Assembly: GCA_035353855.1 (NCBI GenBank)
Contig: DAOQAK010000084.1
Coordinates: 1 to 6,781 of the forward strand
Direction: 5' to 3'
Source of the DNA: Bacteroidales bacterium
GTDB taxonomy: Bacteria; Bacteroidota; Bacteroidia; Bacteroidales; CG2-30-32-10
DNA: 6,781 nucleotides
Numbering within the stretch: the stretch's first letter is position 1; each line of letters opens with the position of its first letter. Below, piece after piece: positions 1 to 6,691 of the stretch. The notes under the pieces are model-generated. The model was not told the origin of the DNA and did no database searches. It was given only the letters and a program-made list of their open reading frames with translations. The position numbers and the translations under genes are program-made.

Positions 1-16
1 TTTTAAGTTTTTTACA

Positions 17-24
17 TACCTTTG
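17..24 (+). promoter_or_regulatory. possible -7 box upstream of the small membrane-protein gene
   Basis: TACCTTTG matches the Bacteroidota -7 consensus TAnnTTTG at every fixed position. The partner -33 TTG would lie just outside the left edge of the window, so only half the promoter can be judged. If it is real, transcription would begin near position 30, leaving a very short leader before the reading frame that opens at 55. An eight-base match with two free positions is easily met by chance in AT-rich DNA. Confidence 0.25.
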
Positions 25-159
25 TTAATATCTATATTTTTACCGAACTATTAATATAAAAATAAAACAATATTAGCAGGCGACAGGATAATATTAAAAT
101 TACTGAATGGAAAATTTGAAAAACATGTTATTACTTCCATATACAGTGATCATTTTATA

Positions 160-438
160 GTGGATGGGAAAAATATAATTTATCCAGACCAAATCTATCG
201 AATAAATAAAATAAAATCGAAAGCAGTAAAATATACAGTAGGCGGTATTGTATCAGCAACAGGATTGAGTTTATTAGTATATGCAAGTTTAGGTACTATT
301 CTATTTGATAATATTCCTATTGTAGTATTTACTGGTACAGGATTAGTTATAGCAGGTATAACTACACTTGTGTTACGAGTAGAAACATACAATATATCAA
401 ATGGAGATAAAATACTTTTTATTCAGGATAATAAATAA
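160..438 (+). CDS. small protein with two predicted membrane helices, N-terminus uncertain (possible broken gene)
   Basis: I do not recognise a named family. From the GTG at 160 the protein has 92 residues: a charged start, two hydrophobic stretches (about residues 25-48 and 52-72) joined by a short loop containing D50, N51 and P53, and a polar C-terminal tail ending in DNK. The GTG is probably not the natural start. The frame is open back to 55, directly after a TAA at 52-54, and those 35 extra codons look like real protein, with KTILAGDRIILK and later SIYSDHFIVDGK leading smoothly into the annotated part. A 'GD+I.h...NGK' strand pattern before membrane helices occurs in small Bacteroidota membrane or exported proteins (recalled from general knowledge, not searched). 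No ATG lies in frame upstream, so the gene may use a rare start or have lost its 5' end. The function is unknown. Confidence 0.5.
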   Translation: MDGKNIIYPDQIYRINKIKSKAVKYTVGGIVSATGLSLLVYASLGTILFDNIPIVVFTGTGLVIAGITTLVLRVETYNISNGDKILFIQDNK

Positions 439-659
439 TACTAATTGAAAACTTTAAATCATGTGGAAATATCGGAATGTCATATCCTGTTATGTGATTA
501 AAGATTATTCCGAATGAGCCATTGATGCAGACATAAACTGTGGTTTAAATAAAATCATATATAGAATTTGGTGTTTGCACTGGAGCAAATATTCATTTCG
601 TGAAAAATAAATAACTTGTAATGGCAAACATATAATAAGTTTTTTTTGATGTTACAATA
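439..659. other. intergenic region, no gene seen, two weak hairpins
   Basis: No convincing reading frame is present; the longest ATG-started piece I noted (461-517, 18 codons) has no visible support. Two weak structures can be pointed out. TCGGAAT at 472-478 pairs with ATTCCGA at 507-513 around a 28-nt loop that itself holds CATA/TATG (481-484 and 491-494). AACTT at 613-617 pairs with AAGTT at 637-641, next to a run of eight T at 640-647, and could be a poor terminator for the small gene on its left. TTTGC/GCAAA at 574-578 and 585-589 is a further short inverted repeat. None is strong enough to name. Confidence 0.4.
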
Positions 660-680
660 TTGATATAAATTTTATATCAA
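660..680. promoter_or_regulatory. perfect 10-1-10 palindrome over the rsmI promoter (possible operator)
   Basis: The arms TTGATATAAA (660-669) and TTTATATCAA (671-680) are exact reverse complements around a single central T at 670, and pairing stops at both ends. The palindrome covers the -33 TTG and most of the spacer, ending three bases before the -7 box. A dimeric regulator bound here would block RNA polymerase. There is no T-run after it, and a one-base loop would fold poorly in RNA, so a DNA-binding site is likelier than a terminator. The regulator is not in the window. Confidence 0.45.
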
Positions 681-691
681 ATATAAATTTG
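660..691 (+). promoter_or_regulatory. promoter of rsmI
   Basis: A TTG at 660-662 stands 21 nt before TAAATTTG at 684-691, which matches the Bacteroidota TTG / TAnnTTTG arrangement (spacers of roughly 17-23 nt are known for the group). Transcription would begin near 696-698, leaving about ten nucleotides before the ATG at 708. No Shine-Dalgarno sequence is present, as is usual in this phylum. The box spacing and the position directly before a housekeeping gene make this a good candidate. Confidence 0.6.
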
Positions 692-707
692 TATTTTTAC
701 AATTAAT

Positions 708-1400
708 ATGTCAAAGTTATATCTTGTTCCTACGCCTATCGGAAACCTTGAGGATATTACATTCAGGGCAGTACGTGTTTTGAAAGAAGCTGATTTGATA
801 CTTGCCGAAGATACTCGTACATCGGCTACTTTAATGAAGCATTTCGGAATTGAAACAAAAATGATGTCGCATCATTTATTTAACGAACATCGCGAAGTTC
901 CGTTGATTGTTGAAAGAATTATGAGTGGAGAATCAATAGCATTAATCAGCGATGCAGGAACACCTGGCATTTCCGACCCCGGTTTTCTTTTAGTGCGCGA
1001 ATGTTTGAAAGCAGGAATTGATGTGGAATGTCTTCCGGGAGCTACGGCTTTCGTTCCGGCTCTTGTAAATAGCGGGATTCCATGTGATCGTTTTCATTTT
1101 GAAGGGTTTCTTCCGGTAAAAAAAGGAAGGCAAACCCGCCTGAAAGAACTTGCGTTTTTGCCCAATACGCTTGTGTTTTACGAATCACCACATCGGTTAT
1201 TAAAAACTCTTGAAGAATTTTCTGCATTCTTTGGTGCTGATCGAAAAATTTCTGTTTCACGCGAGCTTACTAAAATGTATGAAGAAACCAAAAGAGGCAC
1301 TGTTACCGAGGTTGCAGAATATTTTAAAAGCAAAACAATTAAAGGCGAGATCGTAATTGTGGTTGAAGGGAAAACTATTAAAGAAATAAAAAGTGAATAA
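708..1400 (+). CDS. rsmI: 16S rRNA (cytidine(1402)-2'-O)-methyltransferase RsmI
   Basis: RsmI uses S-adenosylmethionine to methylate the 2'-OH of C1402 in 16S rRNA, in the decoding centre of the small ribosomal subunit; it is cytoplasmic and belongs to the tetrapyrrole-methylase (class III) superfamily. Family motifs are present in order: LVPTPIGNLEDIT at residues 6-18, AEDTR at 33-37, the glycine-rich SAM-binding stretch ISDAGTPGISDPG at 80-92, LPGATA at 109-114, EGFLP at 132-136, ESPHR at 159-163 and SREL at 184-187. At 230 residues it is shorter than the E. coli protein (about 286) and lacks the extra C-terminal domain, which as I recall is usual in Bacteroidota. The ATG at 708 places the first motif at the expected distance from the start. 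It stands alone behind its own promoter and ends at a strong hairpin. Its codons are richer in G+C than the flanks, as expected for a conserved core gene. Confidence 0.97.
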   Translation: MSKLYLVPTPIGNLEDITFRAVRVLKEADLILAEDTRTSATLMKHFGIETKMMSHHLFNEHREVPLIVERIMSGESIALISDAGTPGISDPGFLLVRECLKAGIDVECLPGATAFVPALVNSGIPCDRFHFEGFLPVKKGRQTRLKELAFLPNTLVFYESPHRLLKTLEEFSAFFGADRKISVSRELTKMYEETKRGTVTEVAEYFKSKTIKGEIVIVVEGKTIKEIKSE

Positions 1401-1480
1401 GTTGACAAGGTATAAGATGACAAGAGAAAACTGCCAACTGTTCTTAAATTCTCTGTTTTCTTGACATATATCTTATAAAG
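1401..1480. repeat. TGACAAG repeats and imperfect inverted repeat after rsmI
   Basis: TGACAAG occurs twice in direct orientation (1403-1409 and 1418-1424). TATAAGAT at 1411-1418 is the exact reverse complement of ATCTTATA at 1470-1477, and AGAAAAC at 1425-1431 of GTTTTCT at 1455-1461, so the stretch can fold into a long interrupted hairpin whose middle holds TGCCAACTG. TGACAAG- and CCAACTG-type intergenic repeats occur in some Bacteroidota genomes (from memory, not searched). The element starts immediately after the rsmI stop codon and contains no gene. It may be a small dispersed palindromic repeat. Confidence 0.4.
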
Positions 1481-1482
1481 CA

Positions 1483-1524
1483 AAAAGGTTGTCTCGAGTT
1501 TTGAGACAACCTTTTCTTTTTTTT
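1483..1524. terminator. bidirectional intrinsic terminator shared by rsmI and the large secreted-protein gene
   Basis: A perfect 13-bp stem is formed by 1483-1495 (AAAAGGTTGTCTC) and 1503-1515, with a 7-nt loop. On the plus strand it is followed by C and then eight T (1517-1524), giving a strong rho-independent terminator about 80 bp after rsmI. On the minus strand it lies 34 nt after the stop codon of the 1435-residue gene and ends in a run of five U, part of which also pairs. The two genes converge on it, and no other hairpin of this strength lies between them. Confidence 0.9.
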
Positions 1525-1548
1525 AATGGTTGTAATATTATTATCTTT

Positions 1549-4500
1549 TTATTTCGATACAATTATTTTTTCAAATAATTTATTATTCCCATCAACTTTT
1601 AATATAACATAATATATTCCGTTATCAAAATCTGATGCTTTAATTTCAATAGCGTTTTCTCCTTGTATAAGTTCATAGCTCTTAATTTTTATTCCCACTA
1701 AATTATAAATTTCTACTGATGCCTTTTCTTCAGTGATTGAAGTTTTAATGGTTGTTGATTCACTGAATGGATTTGGGAATATATCCATTTTATAATCATC
1801 GTTTACAGTAGAATTTATTTCACCCTGTATTTGAGTTATGGTTTGCGGTTGTTCCTGTTCAGGTAATGAATTGTTTGTTTTCAAATTACTGCTTGTAGCG
1901 CATTTTGTAATTGTAGTTTCAAAATCATCAGAAGTTATTAGTCCATCTATCAAATTATCTTCTGCTGTTGTTAAGCAAATCCAATAATTAATATAAGGTA
2001 ATTCTTCCGGACTTGCCCAGTTTAATATATCGTTAAAATTAGAAATAGCTAAATCCCTCTTTCCTGCCAGCCTGTATATTTCAGCCTTATCCATTGAAGC
2101 ATAGAATTTTTTATAATACATTTCTTTGGTTGAATCTTCATCTTCTTTTTTATTGAACTTTGATATTTTCTTTTCAATAATATCAATAACTTTTGAAAAA
2201 TACTTATCTGAAAGTACATCATCATTGGCTTTTATTTTGCCGTTAGCAAAAGCATTTCCTAATGTTGATTTTATGTCGTTATAGGCTATCTCGAGCAATA
2301 TATCATCATTAGCTGAATTATGTGCATTATTGTTATTTAATATTTTATTAAAATGTTCTATGGCTTTAAGATCATCGCCATCTTTATTATTAAGCTCCAT
2401 TAAAGCTATTGCATCATTAACAGCAGTGGTTAAATCAACATTTTGGTTATCATAAGTATTTATTATTGTACTGCTTTCTGGCAAATATGAGTTTGAAGCC
2501 ATTGCGCCACCACCGCCACCGTCACATGCTAGATATGTAGGCGAATTGTCGGTAATAGTAAATAGTGTTGGTCGACTGCAATTTTTATTATAAACTCTAT
2601 AATCAGTACCTGAAACAGGAGGTGTATTTCCCGAATTCCATCTGTTATTTGTAGCTGTTATATTTGTACCACATGAATAACCAGTTAAACGTCCGCTTAT
2701 AACTTTTGCGCCACTAGGGTATAATAAATTATTTTTACCTCCGCTAATCAACAGTAAATTACCCCAATCCCCAGTTTGATTTGGTATTGCAACATCATGG
2801 TCTGTGCATATGTTATAAAAGATATTCCCTATTATTGCATTTTTTTGGCCTGCTGGCGACTGACTCGGACTCATACATAATGTAGCATTATTTTGTAAAA
2901 GTATGCCTAACTCGTTATTGCTTATTGTTGAGCAGTTAACTGTTAAAACTCCTGTTCCATTTATTTCAATCCCTGCTGTAGTTAATGAATTCCCTGTTAT
3001 GGATGATGTAGAAACTTTTAATCCTCCCGTTCCTGATGTAAAATATTTAATTCCCAAATCATTGTTTGTATATGTTGAATTATCTACTGTTGATGTTTGC
3101 GACATTCCTGTTGCATACCATCCATATAAGTTTGTATTAAACGCACAATAATTTAATGTCGCTTTATTATTTATTGTATAAAGCCCATATGTATTATTTA
3201 AAAAGTTACATGAATTCAGATTTAGAACATTTCCCCCATTAACCATTTGATCATAGATACCATAATTACCATATTCAAATACAGAAACATTTAATGATAT
3301 ATTATTTTGTCCGTATAGCCATAAACCACGATGACCACCAGCAGTAGTTTTAGTTATTTTTGTATTATTAAATGTTATTGGTCCAGGAACGCTTAATCGT
3401 GAATTTGGGGCCATAGCTATTTGCCCGTAAGTAACTGTGAATTGAGATAGAGAACTTGTGGTATTCATTGTCTCCTGTGTTATTTCCAACACTTTATCTG
3501 TCATGCCCGAACCGGTTAATGCAATTGATGAACCGGAATTTGCAATAATATTATTACTCGGATTTGCAGTTGAACTGAATTTTACATAACCCGCACCTGT
3601 AAATGTAAAATTTGCATTTGTGGCTATGTTCAATGTTCCTTTTATTTCAAGCAAAGCGTTATTGCCATTTAAGTTTATTGTTCCTCCGTTATATAATATT
3701 GTTCCTCCACTTTCAATAATAACACTTCCTCCATCATTTACTTTTAAAGTACTACCTGTTTCAAGACTAAGTACAGACCCATTTTTAACTCGAAGAACTG
3801 CACCAGAATTTATTTCATATTTACTATTTTGTTCTAATTTTAATGTACTACCATTATCTACTATTACGTTTGAATTTGTTTCCATATTAAACCAAGAATT
3901 TGCAGTACACCTAAATAATGTTGGTGAAGCAAATATTTTCTGACCATTAATTGTTTGTGGATTATCCATTCTCGTAGCAGTTTTACCTTGATCTATAGTA
4001 ATTGTTTTATTAGATTTTAAGTTAAGTGAATAACCAGTTGTAGTTGATACTGGGCTTAAAACAATTTCATCAGCACACCATCTGGCATCATTATTTACAT
4101 CGACATCATCAAAACGTATTTGTACCTGTATATTCCCATTTGTATACTGGTTCAATATTTCAATTGAGACTCCATTTATATATATTTTTCGTAAATTTTT
4201 TAAACCTGTTAATGGAATATCATAGCTTACCATATTCATCATTGAAGCAGATGATGGATTTGTTCCTACTCCTAGTTTTTTATTTCCGCTAAGTGTAAAA
4301 GCATGTCGGGTATTTCCAAGATTATATAGGTGAGATAAATATATATCGCTTTGGTTTTCTGTACAATTTGGATATTGATCATTTTGATTAATTAAATTAT
4401 CTCCATTTATATCAACCGAATATAAATCCTGATCACCACCTCCAGTCAATGGATTTTGAGTGTTTCTTATAAAAGCATTTGTATTTCCGCCTTGTACACA

Positions 4501-5856
4501 AGAGTTAAATACTTGACTAGTTTCAAAGAGCCTATCATAAAACCCTTCAGCAGTAATTGGACGCAAGTAGTCAGCATATCCGCTATATATCTCATTTGGG
4601 TCTGTACTCTGTCTGGTTTCTCGATCTATCTGCATATACATATATAATCCATAAATTGCAGGTTGTACACAAGATTCTGATTGATGTTGAAATCTATCTT
4701 GAGCGCACGAATTCATTGATATACCATTATGATTCTCAATCCATATATATTCAGGGTATTCTGTAGAAATATTTGTAAAAGGAAGTTTTATTCTTATAGC
4801 ATCACCTGTCGTTACAAAATCACGTAAAGTATAAATACCAGCTTGAGAGGGAGTGGTTGCATCCAAATCTCCATTCACTTCAGCTGTATTACCAGAATTA
4901 CGTGCAGATGGGTTGTATTGATTACCTGTGGCTTTCCATCCCATACGTTGTCTATCCCACGCATTCCAACTTAATAAAGAACAACCATATAAACCTAAAT
5001 TACTCCAACCACTTTCCTGTGGTATCCAATAATTTGCAGGACCCCAACCACCACCTCCACAATGAAAATTATTACCGCCATAAAGGAGATGTGAAAACTC
5101 ATGTCTTGAAATATTAATTGGCATTCCATCATATGTAAGGAAATCACTATAAGTATCAGATCCATTACCTAGAAATGTATACCCACTTCCACTTGCCCAT
5201 CCACAACCATTTTGACCTTGTCGATTGCGCCATATATACATTACATGATCATATTTATGTGGACTATCGGTACTTGGCGAAATTTTTGCTTGCCCTGTAT
5301 TTGTCATTGTCCAATTATCAAAATAAGAAACATTGTTTAAACTGTGTCCTGTAATAAAAGAACCATTCATAGTTGTATTTATTACACTACTTAATGAATT
5401 ATCATTACCTCCTCCCTGACTATTTAAGATACTAAATATTCCTCCATTCGTTGGAGCTAATAGATAATCGCCTATTACATTAAGTTGACCGGAAGAAGCG
5501 AGTTGAAAATAACGTGTTAATGCTCCTTGGGCTACTCCTGATGGCACGTTAGGATCTAAAAGTTGATCTGCCCACGTTGGTAGAGAATGGACAGGCCATC
5601 CTGTGGTACTATTAGGATTTGGATCGGTACCTGTATCGTAATTTACCTCTGCAAAAATGATTAAAATTCTGATTGTACCAGAGGCTGGTAAAATCCATCC
5701 ATTTTTACTTTCTAATAATAATCTGTCTGGATTTGTAAAAGTGTTTGGAGGATCAACAAATAAACATTCTCCATCATTAAGCCCTTGTGCATTTATTACA
5801 TGACAAGTAGCACAAAAAATCAAAATTAAACTAAGATGTTTTAATAATTTTTTCAT
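1549..5856 (-). CDS. secreted multidomain protein: M6-like zinc metallopeptidase, beta-solenoid, TPR-like region, T9SS sorting tail
   Basis: A 1435-residue protein. Residues 1-24 are a Sec signal peptide (MKKLL, hydrophobic core, ending INAQ). Residues about 60-310 resemble M6-like metallopeptidases: HEFSH at 252-256 supplies two zinc-binding His and the catalytic Glu, a further His lies at 265, and NAWDRQRMGW (298-307) matches a late motif of that group. The third zinc ligand is unclear. An EF-hand or dockerin-like loop DINGDNLINQND sits at 482-493. From about 640 to 1090 the chain is beta-solenoid: octapeptide repeats at 660-723, then longer coils each marked by a G-h-h motif (866, 891, 912, 935, 962, 984). 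A glycine-rich linker (1113-1117) leads to a helical TPR-like part (about 1140-1320). Residues 1355-1435 form a T9SS type A sorting domain (IFPNPF, EIYNLVGIKI, NGIYYVILK). The start overlaps the end of the upstream gene by 26 bp, and I saw no separate promoter close to it. It is probably surface-bound or released; its substrate is unknown, and proteolytic activity is inferred from motifs. Confidence 0.93.
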   Translation of the reverse strand: MKKLLKHLSLILIFCATCHVINAQGLNDGECLFVDPPNTFTNPDRLLLESKNGWILPASGTIRILIIFAEVNYDTGTDPNPNSTTGWPVHSLPTWADQLLDPNVPSGVAQGALTRYFQLASSGQLNVIGDYLLAPTNGGIFSILNSQGGGNDNSLSSVINTTMNGSFITGHSLNNVSYFDNWTMTNTGQAKISPSTDSPHKYDHVMYIWRNRQGQNGCGWASGSGYTFLGNGSDTYSDFLTYDGMPINISRHEFSHLLYGGNNFHCGGGGWGPANYWIPQESGWSNLGLYGCSLLSWNAWDRQRMGWKATGNQYNPSARNSGNTAEVNGDLDATTPSQAGIYTLRDFVTTGDAIRIKLPFTNISTEYPEYIWIENHNGISMNSCAQDRFQHQSESCVQPAIYGLYMYMQIDRETRQSTDPNEIYSGYADYLRPITAEGFYDRLFETSQVFNSCVQGGNTNAFIRNTQNPLTGGGDQDLYSVDINGDNLINQNDQYPNCTENQSDIYLSHLYNLGNTRHAFTLSGNKKLGVGTNPSSASMMNMVSYDIPLTGLKNLRKIYINGVSIEILNQYTNGNIQVQIRFDDVDVNNDARWCADEIVLSPVSTTTGYSLNLKSNKTITIDQGKTATRMDNPQTINGQKIFASPTLFRCTANSWFNMETNSNVIVDNGSTLKLEQNSKYEINSGAVLRVKNGSVLSLETGSTLKVNDGGSVIIESGGTILYNGGTINLNGNNALLEIKGTLNIATNANFTFTGAGYVKFSSTANPSNNIIANSGSSIALTGSGMTDKVLEITQETMNTTSSLSQFTVTYGQIAMAPNSRLSVPGPITFNNTKITKTTAGGHRGLWLYGQNNISLNVSVFEYGNYGIYDQMVNGGNVLNLNSCNFLNNTYGLYTINNKATLNYCAFNTNLYGWYATGMSQTSTVDNSTYTNNDLGIKYFTSGTGGLKVSTSSITGNSLTTAGIEINGTGVLTVNCSTISNNELGILLQNNATLCMSPSQSPAGQKNAIIGNIFYNICTDHDVAIPNQTGDWGNLLLISGGKNNLLYPSGAKVISGRLTGYSCGTNITATNNRWNSGNTPPVSGTDYRVYNKNCSRPTLFTITDNSPTYLACDGGGGGAMASNSYLPESSTIINTYDNQNVDLTTAVNDAIALMELNNKDGDDLKAIEHFNKILNNNNAHNSANDDILLEIAYNDIKSTLGNAFANGKIKANDDVLSDKYFSKVIDIIEKKISKFNKKEDEDSTKEMYYKKFYASMDKAEIYRLAGKRDLAISNFNDILNWASPEELPYINYWICLTTAEDNLIDGLITSDDFETTITKCATSSNLKTNNSLPEQEQPQTITQIQGEINSTVNDDYKMDIFPNPFSESTTIKTSITEEKASVEIYNLVGIKIKSYELIQGENAIEIKASDFDNGIYYVILKVDGNNKLFEKIIVSK
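3688..3879 (-). repeat. eight tandem octapeptide (24-nt) repeats inside the large secreted protein
   Basis: Residues 660-723 break cleanly into eight consecutive units of exactly eight residues, with the pattern x-(G/N)-(S/A/G)-x-(L/V/I/Y)-x-(L/V/I/Y)-(E/N/D/K). Examples are NGSTLKLE (668-675), NGSVLSLE (692-699) and TGSTLKVN (700-707). The following GGTINLNG keeps the theme with a one-residue shift. Alternating buried aliphatic residues with a glycine-polar turn point to a very narrow beta-solenoid, one short strand and turn per unit. The DNA copies have diverged although the spacing is strict, so the array is old rather than freshly amplified. Confidence 0.7.
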
Positions 5857-6691
5857 ATGTAATTTGGTTTAATTCATTTGTAATTTTTATTATATAAAAA
5901 GCTGGTTTAATTTTATTTATAATTAATTCATAATTATAAAATTTATTCATTTTAATATTTTTTTCAGAATAAACACTTTTGCCATCAGTAGTAAATACTT
6001 CGATAGCAGAAATTGGTATTTGAGATTTTATAGTTAATTTATTCTTAAAAGGATTTGGAAATATAAATATAGAATTTTCATTTTTAAATAGTTCATTAAC
6101 CCCAACCGGATTATATGAAATGATAAAATTCATTGGAAATTGGCTTTGCGTTCCCCAACTAAAAAATGGGGCTTGTACGTTATCATCTAAAAGCATATTA
6201 TATGCTTGAAGTGGAGGATCATTATTTACCAAAAAGAAATAGTCATTATCAATTCTTGCAATATTAAAAAATCCTTGCTGATATGGTAAATAAGATGCAT
6301 GAAATAATGAAGTATCCCATGAAACAGTAAGTGGGTATTGATAATTAAATGCTCTAACTTCTACAGAATGAGAAGGATAATAAGTATAAGGTAATGCAAA
6401 TGTTTTTGTCGAATCATTATTATTATTATAAATCCAAACATTAAAAATGCTATGATTAAAATTAAAAGCCCCTTCGCCAAGTGCAGTATCTATACCTGTA
6501 TTAGTTGCCGTAGTATCATATAGCAACCAAATAGTATCTTTGGCACCGGAGCCATCTTCAAACGCAATATGAAATTTCCACATGGGCTGGGTTGCATCAA
6601 GCAATTTGTCAGATGTTTTAAAATTATTAGTCTGTGCTTTTAATGCAATAAATGCAAGTAAAAGAAAGCTAAAGCTTAATAATTTTTTCAT
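5831..6691 (-). CDS. secreted protein of unknown function with T9SS type A sorting tail
   Basis: A 286-residue protein. Residues 1-20 are a signal peptide (MKKLL, a long Leu/Phe/Ala core, ending LKAQ). Residues 35-75 contain W-K-F-H-I-A-FEDGSGAKDTIW followed by an Asp/Thr-rich stretch and GIDTALGEG, a pattern I associate with secreted Bacteroidota proteins of unassigned function (recalled, not searched). The middle (80-195) is rich in Tyr, Phe and Asn and looks all-beta; no catalytic motif is visible. Residues 207-286 are a T9SS sorting domain: IFIFPNPFKNKLTI, EVFTTDGKSVYS and KPAFYIIKITNE, ending YEKIIKTS. It is first in a two-gene unit, reads from the promoter at 6745-6774, and its end overlaps the start of the large metallopeptidase-like gene, which suggests coupled translation. 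The last 19 codons of its conserved tail (residues 266-284) lie in a 56-bp sequence found again directly upstream of its own start. It may be a partner or surface companion of the large protein. Confidence 0.92.
   Translation of the reverse strand: MKKLLSFSFLLLAFIALKAQTNNFKTSDKLLDATQPMWKFHIAFEDGSGAKDTIWLLYDTTATNTGIDTALGEGAFNFNHSIFNVWIYNNNNDSTKTFALPYTYYPSHSVEVRAFNYQYPLTVSWDTSLFHASYLPYQQGFFNIARIDNDYFFLVNNDPPLQAYNMLLDDNVQAPFFSWGTQSQFPMNFIISYNPVGVNELFKNENSIFIFPNPFKNKLTIKSQIPISAIEVFTTDGKSVYSEKNIKMNKFYNYELIINKIKPAFYIIKITNELNQITYEKIIKTS
5841..5896 (-). repeat. 56-bp direct repeat, inner copy (gene junction)
   Basis: Identical base for base to 6676-6731, 835 bp away in the same orientation. This copy encodes the tail YIIKITNELNQITYEKIIK (residues 266-284) of the 286-residue protein and, one frame over, the leader, ATG and first codons (MKKLL) of the 1435-residue protein. 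Identity stops at 5840 (T against C at 6675) and at 5897 (A against T at 6732). Confidence 0.97.

Noticed and set aside
461..517. 18-codon ATG-started frame in the intergenic region
   Set aside because: It is too short, with no promoter, no conserved pattern and overlap with an inverted repeat; AT-rich DNA gives many such frames by chance.
574..589. TTTGC/GCAAA inverted repeat as an operator
   Set aside because: The arms have five bases and no promoter boxes are nearby; such pairs are common by chance.
613..647. Hairpin plus T-run as a terminator for the small gene
   Set aside because: The uninterrupted stem is only five AT-rich base pairs and lies about 175 bp past the stop codon; too weak to call, so it is mentioned only in the intergenic entry.
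1042..1483. Minus-strand frames opposite rsmI and running into the terminator region
   Set aside because: They are antisense to strongly conserved RsmI motifs and carry no recognisable features of their own.
2903..5117. Plus-strand frames inside the large secreted-protein gene
   Set aside because: They are shadows of the opposite strand: they lack promoters and protein-like motifs, and the minus-strand frame has clear domains throughout.
5854..5904. Lipoprotein signal in the 1435-residue protein (Cys15, Cys18)
   Set aside because: The residues before each Cys do not form a lipobox, and the segment ends in INAQ, a typical Sec signal peptidase I site in Bacteroidota.
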